Positions 1-10,929 of a stretch of DNA of 64,000 bases are shown piece by piece. Origin of the DNA: Siphonodentalium dalli. Taxonomy: Eukaryota > Mollusca > Scaphopoda > Gadilida > Siphonodentaliidae. A program made the translations under genes and the position numbers. The notes below the pieces were generated by a model. That model did not search any database and was not told the DNA's origin. It saw only the letters and a program-made list of their open reading frames with translations. Where the stretch lies: NCBI GenBank assembly GCA_032622095.1, contig CP136066.1, positions 46,844,911 to 46,908,910 on the forward strand, read 5' to 3'. Every line of letters starts with the position of its first letter. Position 1 is the first letter of the stretch.

Positions 1-358
1 TGGGAGACTCGAATATATAAGAGAATACACTGGCCTAACGACATTTACCTTGACTTTGTAAGTCAGTTCATTACCTCCCCCTGAGAGACTCGAATATATA
101 AGAGAATACACTGGCCTAACGACATTTACCTTGACTTTGTAAGTCAGTTCATTACCTCCCCCTGGGAGACTCGAATATATAAGAGAATACACTGGCCTAA
201 CGACATTTACCTTGACTTTGTATGTCAGTTCATTACCTCCCCCTGGGAGACTCGAATATATAAGAGAATACACTGGCCTAACGACATTTACCTTGACTTT
301 GTAAGTCAGTTCATTACCTCCCCCTGGGAGACTCGAATATATAAGAGAATACACTGGC
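1..358. repeat. 81-bp tandem repeat, about 4.4 copies
   Basis: Copies begin with TGGGAGACTCG or TGAGAGACTCG at 1, 82, 163, 244 and 325, so the period is exactly 81 bp. The units are nearly identical (single changes at about 84 and 223), which indicates recent expansion or ongoing homogenisation. The array is cut by the window edge, so its true length is unknown. Each unit contains AATATATAAG and a CCCCC run. No coding potential is visible. 81 is a multiple of 3, but no long open frame results. Confidence 0.95.
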
Positions 359-431
359 ACAGAATCGTTCATGCTGCACCAGCGAAGCTCCCGTTATGAA
401 AGGGTTAAACATGTCTGGTATGTAAATGACA

Positions 432-718
432 GCTATAGCTATAATGGTTATATGTACATTTAACTATAGCTATTCTGGTTATAGGTACATTTAACTATAG
501 CTATACTGGTTATAGGTACATTTAACTAAAGCTATGATTGTTATTGGTACATTTAACTATAGCTATAATGGTTATAGGTACATTTAACTATATCTATTAT
601 TGTTATAGGTACATGTAACAATTGCTATAATGGTTATAGGTACATTTAAATATGGCTATAATGGTTATATGTACATTTATCTATAGCTATAATGGTTATA
701 GGTACATTTAACTATTGC
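432..718. repeat. 31-bp tandem repeat, about 9 copies
   Basis: The unit is built from CTATAGCTATAATGGTTATA followed by GGTACATTTAA. The TGGTTA landmark recurs every 31 bp (446, 477 and onward). Copies differ at one to five positions, so the array is older than the 81-bp array before it. It is AT-rich and non-coding. Confidence 0.9.
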
Positions 719-1302
719 TAATGTGTGAATCTGTTTGAAGAGAGATTATTTCAGGAATTAATAATGTTAAAGGTGTTAGAACTTGGATTACAACTGTTAT
801 TAAAGTGATGTGAAACACCCCGGTAGGGTGATCAAATAGAAATTGAGAATAATCTTGCTCAAATTAGTTATTTTTTACGAATTATTACTATTATTATTTA
901 TTAATCCAAATTTAAAATACACTCGATCATTCTTGTATATTAATTAAATGCAATGTCTCTCGATTGCGAAATAATTTGTGATATTTAATCGCCGATAGTT
1001 GCTTCCCGAATCGAGATGTAAATATTTACAATTGAGCGTAATTCAGACGGAGTGGTATGCTCGATTACTTTGACATTTTCGGCGATGTTAGTATAATGCT
1101 ACTTTCCCCAGGTTAACATAGTGTCAGGGTACAAACATATCAATTTCTCACACCGAACAAATCCATAATGTTTTTAAGTGAGTATAGTTTGCTATTTCCG
1201 TGTACAATTAACATAATATTCCAAAGCTGTCACTGGTTTAACAATTATTTTAAGGTGTATCAAGATATTACAGCTCAGCTCAGTTGTTGTTGCAACGGTT
1301 AT
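719..1302. other. AT-rich stretch without recognised features
   Basis: No repeat, RNA gene or exon was recognised. The short open frames do not resemble any family. Confidence 0.4.
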
Positions 1303-2285
1303 CAGAGACGTGGCGACAGGGGGAGGTGTCTCACCCCCCAACAGTTGGAAATTTCATACATGCCAAAACATTAGTTGGAAATTTCACACTAACAATAGGT
1401 CGAAAATGTTCTTGTAATTTGATTTTTAAACAATTTATTGGGGGAATTAATTGTTTTGGACCAATATTTGCATATTTTCTTTTTTTAGACTGAAACTTAG
1501 GGGGGTGACAGGTTGGAAATTTCCAACACTTATCATGTGCCTTGACCCCTCCCCCGTGTCCATTCAAAACTGCTAGTAAATTTACAAAAAAAATATTGTC
1601 ATACATTTGGTCAACATTGTCTTGGAATTGTCATCAGTTGGAAATTTTCCAACCTAAGTGGGAGTGTCAGGTTTGAAATTCCAACTCTAGGAAGGCTTGA
1701 GGCTAGTCTAGATGCTAGGATTTAGCGATTTTCTTGATCAGATTTCAAATTGTTCGCACACCGGGCCGAACCATGGTCCGCCCGGTGTGTCATTGTCCCT
1801 CCCCGTTGCCAATACAAAACTGCTAATTAGTTTAACAAAACACTATTTTACTACATTTGGTCAAACTTGTGGACTGAAATGGTTACCAGTTGGAGAATTT
1901 TCCATCCTGAGGGGGAGTATGAGGTTTGAAATTTCCAACACTAGGAAAGCAGTTGAGGCCAGTCCAGATACTAGAATTTGCGATTTTGCGAACAACCATG
2001 GTCATGCAGCCCGGTGTTTCCTGCTCTCTTGTCCATAGTTGTGTGCATTTGTCTGGAGTTAGAAACCACCAGATGTTAGGATTTATGCAATTTTTCAGGT
2101 TAAAATATCTGAATGTTCTCAATACCGGGAATATAGAACCATGGTTTATGAATATATAGGATATTAGGCCTGAGCAGTGAGTCCAAGGGGTGCATTTGGT
2201 TTGAATCTGATTCAAGGGGGTGCGGTTGGAATTTCCCAAAGGTGGACACCCCCAACCCAACGGAGACCATATAGTCACGTCCCTG
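1303..2285. mobile_element. TIR element with GTTGGAAATTTCCAAC cores, copy 1
   Basis: The left end reads CAGAGACGTGGCGACAGGGG. The right end read on the other strand is CAGGGACGTGACTATA, so the termini are inverted repeats starting CAGRGACGTGRC. Inside, the near-palindrome GTTGGAAATTTCCAAC or halves of it recur many times. Flanking 8-mers are ACGGTTAT (1295-1302) and ACAGTGAT (2286-2293), matching at 6 of 8 positions, which could be a decayed 8-bp target duplication of hAT type. No transposase is present, so this is non-autonomous. The hAT assignment is inference from TIR style and duplication length. Confidence 0.6.
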
Positions 2286-2393
2286 ACAGTGATGCTTACA
2301 GTACTGCAAATTGATGAAATAGTATTTTAGTATAGTCATGTAGCTAAACTAGATATATATAAATATTATAGCTATAACTGGCATTTCCCAGAC

Positions 2394-2483
2394 CTGGTAA
2401 AATTAATCAGTTATTAACAAGCTATGTGATATGGGTCTGGTAAAATTAATCAGTTATTAACAAGCTATATGATATGGGTCTGC
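2394..2483. repeat. 44-bp tandem duplication
   Basis: CTGGTAAAATTAATCAGTTA begins at 2394 and again at 2438, with one visible difference between copies (ATGTGATA versus ATATGATA). Confidence 0.85.
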
Positions 2484-4499
2484 TTGTTCAATCACGACGA
2501 GGATTGGTCTCAAAATTGGTAAAAAGTAAATATCGTTTCTGTCACTTCTGTGCTAAATTTAAAGCAGCTGAACTCGACCAGCCTTGATATGGTAAACAAT
2601 CCGTGATCTTTATAAAACTTGGATCGACCCAAATCATATAAAACAGGTTAAAATTATTATCAATGCTGAATAAGATCGGTAATTAATGGAAATAATGTTT
2701 TCGTATTTATATTTGCAGCTTTACTTGTTTATGTTATATATGTTCCATGTGTTATTTAATGTTGTATATTTGTTCATTTCAATGTGACATATGAGCATGT
2801 GTGATTTTTGGAATGATTAAGATGGGAGACGCACGTTTTGCATAAATCCAGCCAAAAAATGGCAAGAGATTTTCAACAAAGAATGTCTTGGGATCTGTCT
2901 GGCAAAAAATGTTGAGTTTATCATATCATCATCTTCATTGTATATATAATCTGAGCAATGATTGAGAAACAACACAAACAAATAGACTTTTTACATTTGA
3001 GAGGTTGATAATATTATTTTATGTTTTGTCCCTTTTGTACCAAGAACTCCTAGAATAATAAATAATTTCACACGCAACTCCAAGCACCAAATGGCTTATT
3101 GTCTTGGCTCTATATGCGAGGAGGCTTAAGTTGTATGCATAACGTTGGGATAGGTTTGTAATTGCGTAATATAGCAGCATACCAACATATATCACAATGA
3201 AGAACAAAGCAGCCACACATGCATATTCCAGCCCAATGAATACACATGTTCATATGCAGTGTGGTCCACTAAAGCAGGGGGCAATCAACTGAAATTATGC
3301 CGCAGTGTTAAGACATATGGTTGTCTGCTTTAACTTTGTTATGAACCCATGACCCACAACTCATCTCAGGCCAATGGTTCATTGATCAACATGAGGCATG
3401 ACATGAACATTCTCAAATATAGAACATTATTTATAGGTAGTTGCCTTTTAAATGAAAAGAATAATTAGATATCACGAATCAAGAATCATTAAGTCTCCTC
3501 TCGTGATCTTGAAATATGATATCATGGATATATGGACTGCACATTTGAAAACAACATTTTTTTTCAGAACTTCTTGGTACCTGAAAACAGTGACATTTTA
3601 AATATTTGTCATGCCATAACAGTTAAGTAAATGAGGTTATAATATACAATGGGTCGATGGTTCTTAAATAATGTGTCACACTAATCGCTCGTACCAAATT
3701 TCACAAAGAAATTACTGCAGTGAGAAAATCCTTTTTGAAATATCAGGAAATTTTGGCAAAAACGTGCGTCTGACCCTTAACATTCCCAGTTTATTGTGAA
3801 CACTTGATGTGTAAATATTGTAAGAACATTTAATGTGTAAATATTGTATATAGTTATCACATTTATCATGTTCTCTTAACCGTCCTAGCTTATTGTGAAC
3901 ACTTAATGTGTAAATATTGTCTATATTATCCCAAGGGCATGTCGTTAAAACGAGTAAAATATATCAATTTAAACCGAGCGAGCCACTTTTAAAAAACGCA
4001 TCGCTATATATACCATACATTACAAGGGAGGTCCAATAATCGAATAAATTTTAACTTCTAACAGCCATTATTCACAAACGTCAGAACCGATTCTTGAAAT
4101 TCCAACGTCGCAATTGATCGAGTAAGAGCAATATTTACACAATTCTAGGATAAACTGTTCAAAAACAGGCGCTGATTAAAACCGTTATGGACAGTACCGG
4201 AACCTGTACACTTTACTATACAGGAGAAAATATACCGTACATTTGAAACTAAATATTTATCGATAAAAAAACCCCACCTTTTGTTGACAAATTCATGATT
4301 CGACATATCTACTGTTAATCTGCGCAAATCAATCTGTAGTTGTGGCAATGCATGAGTCGATTTCAACTTTATGTGTAATAGAATCCAAGTCGCCACTCAT
4401 TTCCAATAATCGAGCAATTTTATATGTTCAAACTTATTTTCTTGCTAAACTAGCCTTGACACAAACCACGGAAATCGCCGAATTCGGCTCGGTAAAACT
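2484..4499. other. Low-feature AT-rich region
   Basis: No exon, RNA gene or named transposon was recognised. TGTGTAAATATTGT recurs at about 3810, 3835 and 3908 as a short irregular repeat. A 65-codon minus-strand frame at 3019-3216 encodes a hydrophobic peptide with no family signature and is treated as chance. Confidence 0.4.
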
Positions 4500-4816
4500 C
4501 GAAATACCGAACCAATTGGTAACTGCCCCCTGATAATAAAGTCATTAATACGGATGAACTCGAGATACAGAACCAATATGTGACGTCACCCCCTGATAAT
4601 AATGTCATTAATACGGATGAACTCGAGATACCGAACCAATATGTGACGTCACCCTCTGATAATAAAGTCATTAATACAGATGAACTCGAGATACAGAACC
4701 AATATGTGACGTCACCCCCTGATAATAATGTCATTAATACGGATGAACTCGAGATACAGAACCAATATGTGACGTCACCCTCTGATAATAAAGTCATTAA
4801 TACAGATGAACTCGAA
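4500..4816. repeat. 63-bp tandem repeat with TGACGTCA in most units
   Basis: GAACTCGAG recurs at 4556, 4619, 4682, 4745 and (as GAACTCGAA) 4808, exactly 63 bp apart. Four junctions contain TGTGACGTCACC, a perfect CRE/ATF palindrome. The first unit has TTGGTAACTGCC instead. Because 63 is 21 codons, both strands stay open across the array: the plus frame gives a 21-residue peptide repeat containing VINTDELEIQNQYVTSP, the minus frame a serine/leucine-rich one. Coding use is not supported by anything outside the array. CRE function is inference from the motif. Confidence 0.9.
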
Positions 4817-5124
4817 TTATTTTATAGCTCATATAATAACGTCGTCGTTAATTACCGATCAACCGATTTCCATATTATAGTTCTATGTGAAGTTTAATGT
4901 TCCTTCAGCGTCAAACATCGCTCGTGTATTTGTCAGAATCATTCACTTGCATCTTATATTTATAATGTCCATGCGTTGATGCAGTTCTTCGATGCGTATA
5001 TACATAGTGGCACCTAATTAGCTGCCAATCCGCACTCAATCGCGTCTTTTTCAAGTTAATGTTAACAGTTCTCGGGAATCAAATTCCGAATACGTTTTGG
5101 AGAACACTCGAAACTTCAGCTGTA

Positions 5125-5558
5125 CAGGTACGTGGCGACAGGGGGTGGGTGGTTTGGGTGTCTCATGTAAGTTTTCAACAGTTGGAAATTTCATGACACA
5201 ACAATAGTTGGAAATTTTACACCAGAAAATAGGTTTGAATTATTCTCATCGTTTGATTTTCCAACCTGTAATTTCTGGGGGAATTTCTTGTTTTTAGACC
5301 AACAGTGGCATATTTTTTTACTTCTGATCAAAATGTTGCTATGAAATGATCATTCGTTGGTAATTTTCCAACATGATGGGGTGTCACGTTGGATATTTCC
5401 AACAGTTGGAAAGTACCAGTTGATAAATTCCAACCCAAGGGGGTTGCTAATTGAAGTCTGCGAACCTGAATGTTTGCTGTCTGGTCCAATTATGGGTGGG
5501 GTGTAGTTGGAAATTTGAAGGTAGATACCCGTTCACCCCATCTCTAGCCACGTCCCTG
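5125..5558. mobile_element. TIR element with GTTGGAAATTTCCAAC cores, copy 2
   Basis: The left end is CAGGTACGTGGCGACAGGGG and the right end, reversed, is CAGGGACGTGGCTAGAGATG. The inverted termini match copy 1 at 1303-2285. GTTGGAAATTTC and GTTGGAAATTTT blocks recur inside. It is about half the length of copy 1, consistent with an internal deletion derivative. No convincing 8-bp duplication is seen at the flanks. Confidence 0.6.
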
Positions 5559-6168
5559 GGAGATGCAGCTCCATGTATTGTTACACCAATCCGTTATTAT
5601 CCATCTAATGCACAATATTGCATGCGTTTAGGCACAAAAGAGACTGCTGTGCATATAAACGAAACAAAACATATTATATTTGGAATTCTTATAAGACTAG
5701 ACAGTACATACCTGTATCTGATTTTCCATAGATATAATATTATCCTACTATTTGTTTTAATAAAAAAGGAAGATATAATTACGAACAAATCAGAAGATAC
5801 ATTCAGGTTCATGTGAATTCAGTCAATGATGGCAGCTATACGATGACGTTACTCGCCGAGTTTCGTTGATAAGTGGAAATTGTGAAATGAACATGATGAA
5901 ATTGACAAGCTTCGCCATCTACAGTGTCTGAAGCGAAGTGCTCCCCTATCAATAATGGCTAATATCCGTAAAATTCTTCCCATTTACACTCGGCAGCACA
6001 AATGTTTCTTCGTATTTTAAATACTTTGATATGGATCGTTTACATTTTATAATAATTTGTGTTCAACGGACGGATTCTTATGTTTTATTCGGTTTTTAAA
6101 CTGCGAGGGTGGGGAGATCTCGGTTTGTTTACATTATGATTGTTGGATTCCGATTACGATTGACCTCA
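5559..6168. other. No recognised feature
   Basis: Both strands have short open frames only. No repeat structure stands out. Confidence 0.35.
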
Positions 6169-6487
6169 TTAAAGATACTCAATCCGATCAGATGCCCTAA
6201 ATTACTATTTATTTGGCTTCGGGACTAAACAATATTTCGATGATTCGAGTCGAGGCACCCACCCGTCAAAGCTCAGAGTGTTCAGATATCGATTTTTGAA
6301 GCTTGTTGTTTCTCGAGATCTGCAGTAATAATGGGCCCAGAAACACGTGGTCAAACTGGCGGTCTTGTGGATGAAGGTGGATAACTCTTAAGATCAAGTG
6401 GTTATTATTTCCACTTGATTTTAGAGTTATCGATATCTGATCATTCTGACCTTTAACTGGTGGGTTCCTCGACTCGAATCAAATATT
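6169..6487. mobile_element. TTAAAG(G/A)TRCTCAATC family, rearranged copy
   Basis: It begins TTAAAGATACTCAATCCGAT, followed by ATTTGGCTTCGGG, GATTCGAGTCGAGG and CAAAGCTCAGAGTG blocks shared with copies at 18254, 27666, 45389 and 61090. From about 6385 the family sequence continues in the opposite orientation (GATTTTAGAGTTATC, then GGTTCCTCGACTCGAATC), so this copy is folded back on itself and lacks the normal far terminus. Confidence 0.7.
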
Positions 6488-7023
6488 GTTTATAACAAAT
6501 ACTGATACATTTTATGATTCTGAAATATATAATGCAGATGGAAGAAAGTTAAAATTATTTATCCAAGTTTTAGATGCTCAGTGTCAAGGTTGTTCAAAAT
6601 TAGGTAGTTTATATTGTTCAGTAAAAGTCCAAATTATCGTTAGTTTAATTGCTAATATCATATATTTTTACTCATTTATATAAGCCTCCATCTATTCGAA
6701 ACGGCCAATGTGGGTTTTGTAAAATTTCCTTGATAAAAAATAGTTTTTGATTTGTAGTTTTTGCATGCTATTATTTGTTATGCCGGTCATCAAACATAAT
6801 TCCATTAATTTTTGCCCTGGCCTGTCCAGTGTAATTTACCCATTCCACACTAGCGTAATGAATGGAATCAGCCCCCACGTACACTACATGTAAGAAAGAT
6901 GCGCTATTAATATCGATTAACACTTTTCCCCTTTCAATAGAATTTGACATGTACATAGTCACACCCGTTAAAAGTGACATAAACAGAAAGAATATTTAAA
7001 AAGACATATTTTATTCTCATAAT

Positions 7024-7162
7024 TACCGTGTAAATAGTATGTTTTTGTCAAGTTTGTACACGTTGTTATGTAAACACAAGCCAGGTTCTGCAACATTCTA
7101 GGCTTGCGTTTACATAACAAAGAGTATGACATGACAATAACATACTATTTACGCGATAGGTA
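7024..7162. repeat. Two-tier inverted repeat (foldback)
   Basis: Outer arms: TACCGTGTAAATAGTATGTT (7024) pairs with AACATACTATTTACGCGATA (7139). Inner arms: GTTATGTAAACACAAGCC (7065-7082) pairs with GGCTTGCGTTTACATAAC (7101-7118) with one mismatch. The loop is about 18 nt. It is probably a small foldback MITE. No coding. Confidence 0.8.
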
Positions 7163-7486
7163 TGATTGGTATAAGAACAACATCTGTGTATATTTGAATA
7201 TGTGTTCTGTTTATGGCGGTTTTAACGGAAGTGACTATTTTAACAGCAATACGCACCGCGGAGACCACCCGTGGCTTTAAAATGGTATGAAGTTTAATCA
7301 TCCCATGATTTAATCATTTATTCTGGTATAGTAATGAAACGGAAAAATTGTTACTTTTTCCGGTTTCTGTTTAATTCTCCGTACCGAACAATTCTCAGTT
7401 CTCATGGTAAACCAACAGAGACCAGGAGAGGTATATCCTTCATGTGAGAATACACGAAACCACGCACCGCTCTCCATTTCCATATG

Positions 7487-7817
7487 GGTTAGAGTTAGGG
7501 TTAGATATAGGGTTAGAGTTAGAGTTAGGATTAGGGTTAGGGCTAGGGTTAGGGTTATGGCTAGGGTTAGAGTTATGGTTAGAGTTAGGGTTAGGGCTAG
7601 GGTTGGTTTTACGGTTAGGTTTACGGTTAGGGCTAGGGTTAGAGTTATAGTTAGGTTTAGGGCTAGGGTTAGGGTTAGGTTTAGGGCTAGGTTTATTGTT
7701 AGGGGTAGGGCTATGGTTAGAGTTAGGACTAGGGTTTTTTAGGGTTAGGGCTAGGGATAGGGCTAGGGTTATGTTTAGGGTTAGGTTTACGATTAGGACT
7801 AGGGTTAGGGTTATTGT
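7487..7817 (+). repeat. Degenerate interstitial telomere-like repeat (TTAGGG variants)
   Basis: About 330 bp of six-base units reading GTTAGG, GCTAGG, GTTAGA, GTTATG or GTTTAC, with perfect TTAGGG runs scattered through. TTAGGG is the ancestral animal telomere motif. The divergence and internal position point to an old interstitial block rather than a chromosome end. The register stays nearly constant, so an arginine/valine-rich frame stays open, but this is a by-product. Confidence 0.9.
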
Positions 7818-7920
7818 ATTCTTACATGAAAGAGAGAATTCCGGATAAAGTGTTCGTCGATACTAACAATGCGATAATTTAAGAAAGACGATATGTATAA
7901 TCTAGTTTGAAATTATTTAA

Positions 7921-8110
7921 TCTATACTAATACAAATAAATTGTGTTTGTTTGTTTGTTTATTTATTTGTTTGAATGTTTGACTGTCGGGCTATGGGCGA
8001 CAAAACGGCCGGACCATCGGAGCTGAAAATGTGTACACAGGGGTAAATTGACCTGCGGCATGTCATTGGATCGGTGCCTTTGACATCAGATGTCTTAGAA
8101 TGGTACTTAT
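7921..8110 (+). mobile_element. Possible Helitron-like 5' end plus one ~130-bp repeat unit
   Basis: After ATTTAA the sequence runs TCTATACTAATAC, then GTTTGTTTGTTTGTTTATTT. This is the TC start plus tetranucleotide tract seen at 5' ends of many invertebrate Helitrons. It is followed by GGGCGACAAAACGGCCGGAC and AGGGGTAAATTGACCTG blocks that recur at 10060-10670 and 63250-63370. No matching 3' end was found nearby, so the class is tentative. Confidence 0.35.
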
Positions 8111-10009
8111 AATTAAATGAAATAAACAGTTAATTATATTCCAAAAAATTGACCAAACGGCTGGACAATGAGAGCTGGGTAATTAAATGGGTACAATGCC
8201 CTGATATTCCTGTAAGACACATAGGGCCTACTATTATCATATGATATTATGCTCTGTCTTGGTGAATATACACACATGCGAGCCAACTAGCATGAACCAT
8301 CATCTCAACACATATATCTGAGAAGAGAGGTGTGTATTATGCTCTATCACGCTATCATGGACTGAACATATATCACCAGATGCCAACAAATATGGCGTAC
8401 CATACACACATTATCTGACATTATTCACTATATATCAATGCATATGATCGATGTTTCAAAACATCTAAAAACAAAACCATTGAACTGTCGGGCATATTCC
8501 CACAACTTACAAACTAAAACCATTAAAACTTCGCCAAAATTTCGAAATCTCCGCAATATATTCTCACAAAGGACAGAGGCCACACCTCGAATTATTCACA
8601 CAGCACAGTGGAAGATTATGCAATGTAAACATAATTGCAAGCAAATCATTTAGAGTAATTAATCACCAACTCCAACAGAGTAAGAGTATCAAATCTCCAT
8701 CATTAAAGCCACACAGGACACCATGTCCGCCACATGTGTGAATCTATCATGTAACAATTTGGACCAGATTTATATGGTTCTCTCCAGATTACAGGGTGCA
8801 CTCAGTGTATATAGCCTGTAACAAAACTTATATAATTCACACTTAATGTGTCTACATTTGAAGGTGCTGTCCCCGACAGGTCATGCCTTCAAAATTGCAT
8901 ATAATATGCAAATACAAAATAATTCCGCAAATAAAATTCACAATACTATGCTTGTTCAAACTATGACTGATACAATTGCTCTAATAAATTAGCAGCACAA
9001 GTCACCCGATCTAAATTGATGGAATCTATAAGTTCCGGGCTCAGAATAATAATTAAAGTGGCATGTAATATGCTGTATTATAAAATTGGCACAAATCGTG
9101 CACGACCATGGAAATGGTGCTACTGGCCTCGACGAATCGGGCCATTCACATTTAAAATAGGCATATATTATGCCCATCTATTTATGACGCCGTTCCGTGA
9201 CGAAATTCCGCGTTATCACTATTATACTATAGTAGAAAAGTGAATCGAAACATATGCTCAATCTATATTATGGCTATCCGAGCGATGTAGTATAGCCCTA
9301 TGTCTATTACATTCCCAGCTAGCAGTCTACATATAGACTATAAGACTTAAGGCCATATATTTAACTTTACTATTGAAAGTTGCAGGTGGGCTGGTTGGGG
9401 TGCAGAATAAGAAAGGTTGTATACATTACAATGTTCTCTTCTCTCTCAAAATAACACACTGCACGATGCAATACATCGATGATGATGAATCACATGCGAC
9501 ATGTAATATATGATAACGTCTATGGATCCGAAGAATATCATGTTGAATAACCTACATGTGAAGTCTGGAAACTACTAGACCCAATTCGGAATGATTTGAG
9601 TCTGGATGAATATTTATATCCTTTATGATATAACTTTAAGAAGCTTTTACATTGTTTATATATATTAAGTATTTATTTATTTAAGTTTAAGTTGGAGATA
9701 ACCCAACCGCTCCATTGTGTTTATATGAGAAAACTAACTATAGCAATGGCGGCAAACGTGAGTGAGAAGTACTCACGGTGGGATTGGGCTAAAGTTAAAA
9801 GAGGTAAGGCAGCATATAGAAATTAAGAGGGAGAGGGTCGCAAAGATTTGCGTGCAGTGTAGAGTAACAAATGATGGTTTAGTAATTATTGTTAAAAAGG
9901 TTGTTAATAATAAATATTCCTAATAATTCTGATCTAATAAAATATTGATAATATTACATATTTTACCACCGCCACAGTAGGAACATAGAACACGGACCAC
10001 TAATCTGTT
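8111..10009. other. Low-feature region
   Basis: Mostly AT-rich unique-looking DNA. Short open frames at 8438-8653 and 9016-9243 carry no recognisable domain or splice context. No RNA gene was recognised. Confidence 0.35.
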
Positions 10010-10670
10010 GTTTGATTGTCGGGTATATTTCACAATACAAAAATTCGAACATGTACACAAGGGTCAGTTGACACGGGATTGTCGTGGGATAGGTGCCGGT
10101 CACACCAGACGTCTTAAAGAGGCACTGATAATTAATTTAACATATACCCAAAACGGTTGGAATCTGGTCGTTGAAATTTGCTTCACAGGGGTAAATTGAC
10201 CCGAGTTGTGTCATTCGATAGGTGCCGTTGACATCTCACAAATTAATGGGGCACTATTAAACAATTTTAATTAAATAATTTATCATATACCCGAAATGGT
10301 TGCTGAAAAATTGGAATGTATGTGCAAATTGACCTGGGATTACAATTGGATATGTGTCGTTGACCAAAGAGGGGAACTTAGCATTATATTATCACATGTG
10401 AGCAATAAATAGTGTTTCTTATCAGCTTAGATGACATGTATGGAAATTTGTACACAGGGGTGACATCGTGTGATATGCGCCTTCGACCTCAATTGACTAA
10501 AAGGGGGACAAATACATTATATTAACCTAAATGATCAATTTAAAGCGTTTAACAGCTCAGAAAAAGATGGGTAATTGATTAACGTGGGTAAATTTCGCCG
10601 AGGATTGTCATGAGATATGTGCCGCTGACCTCAAATTACTTTCAAGATGTACTAATAATTAAAAATAAAG
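10010..10670 (+). repeat. Diverged ~130-bp tandem array, five units
   Basis: A block of the form GGTAAATTGACC...TTGTCATTGGATAGGTGCC...GTTGACMTC recurs at about 10062, 10189, 10321, 10455 and 10585 (spacing 127-134). Units are heavily diverged, so the array is old. Related single units occur at 8041 and 63300. It may be internal repeats of a Helitron-like element whose start resembles 7921. Confidence 0.7.
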
Positions 10671-10929
10671 AGCGTCTATTATCAAATCCTAAAGATAGAT
10701 GTAACTTTATCCGGAGAGAATCTGATGGTTATTTGGTGCAATTGTGATTTAGGAGATAGGATTTGCGTTTCTTGAATTAAGCTTTTCAATAATTTCCATA
10801 TACAGACATAGATACCATGAAACTCATAATTATGTATATACAATGTATTTCCAGTTCTATACTAAATACTCATTGATGAGTTGTACCTCGTTAAATGTTC
10901 AAATAATGAGTTCATCAAACGTTGTAGGG

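Noticed and set aside
3019-3216. Hydrophobic minus-strand peptide as a membrane protein
   Set aside because: 65 codons of AT-rich sequence with no family motif or neighbouring exon.
4450-4897. Repeat peptides on both strands of the 63-bp array as a gene
   Set aside because: The period is 21 codons, so openness is expected. No start context, signal peptide or flanking coding sequence supports it.
7404-7742. Arginine/valine-rich 112-codon frame
   Set aside because: It is the translation of the telomere-like hexamer block; period 6 keeps frames open.
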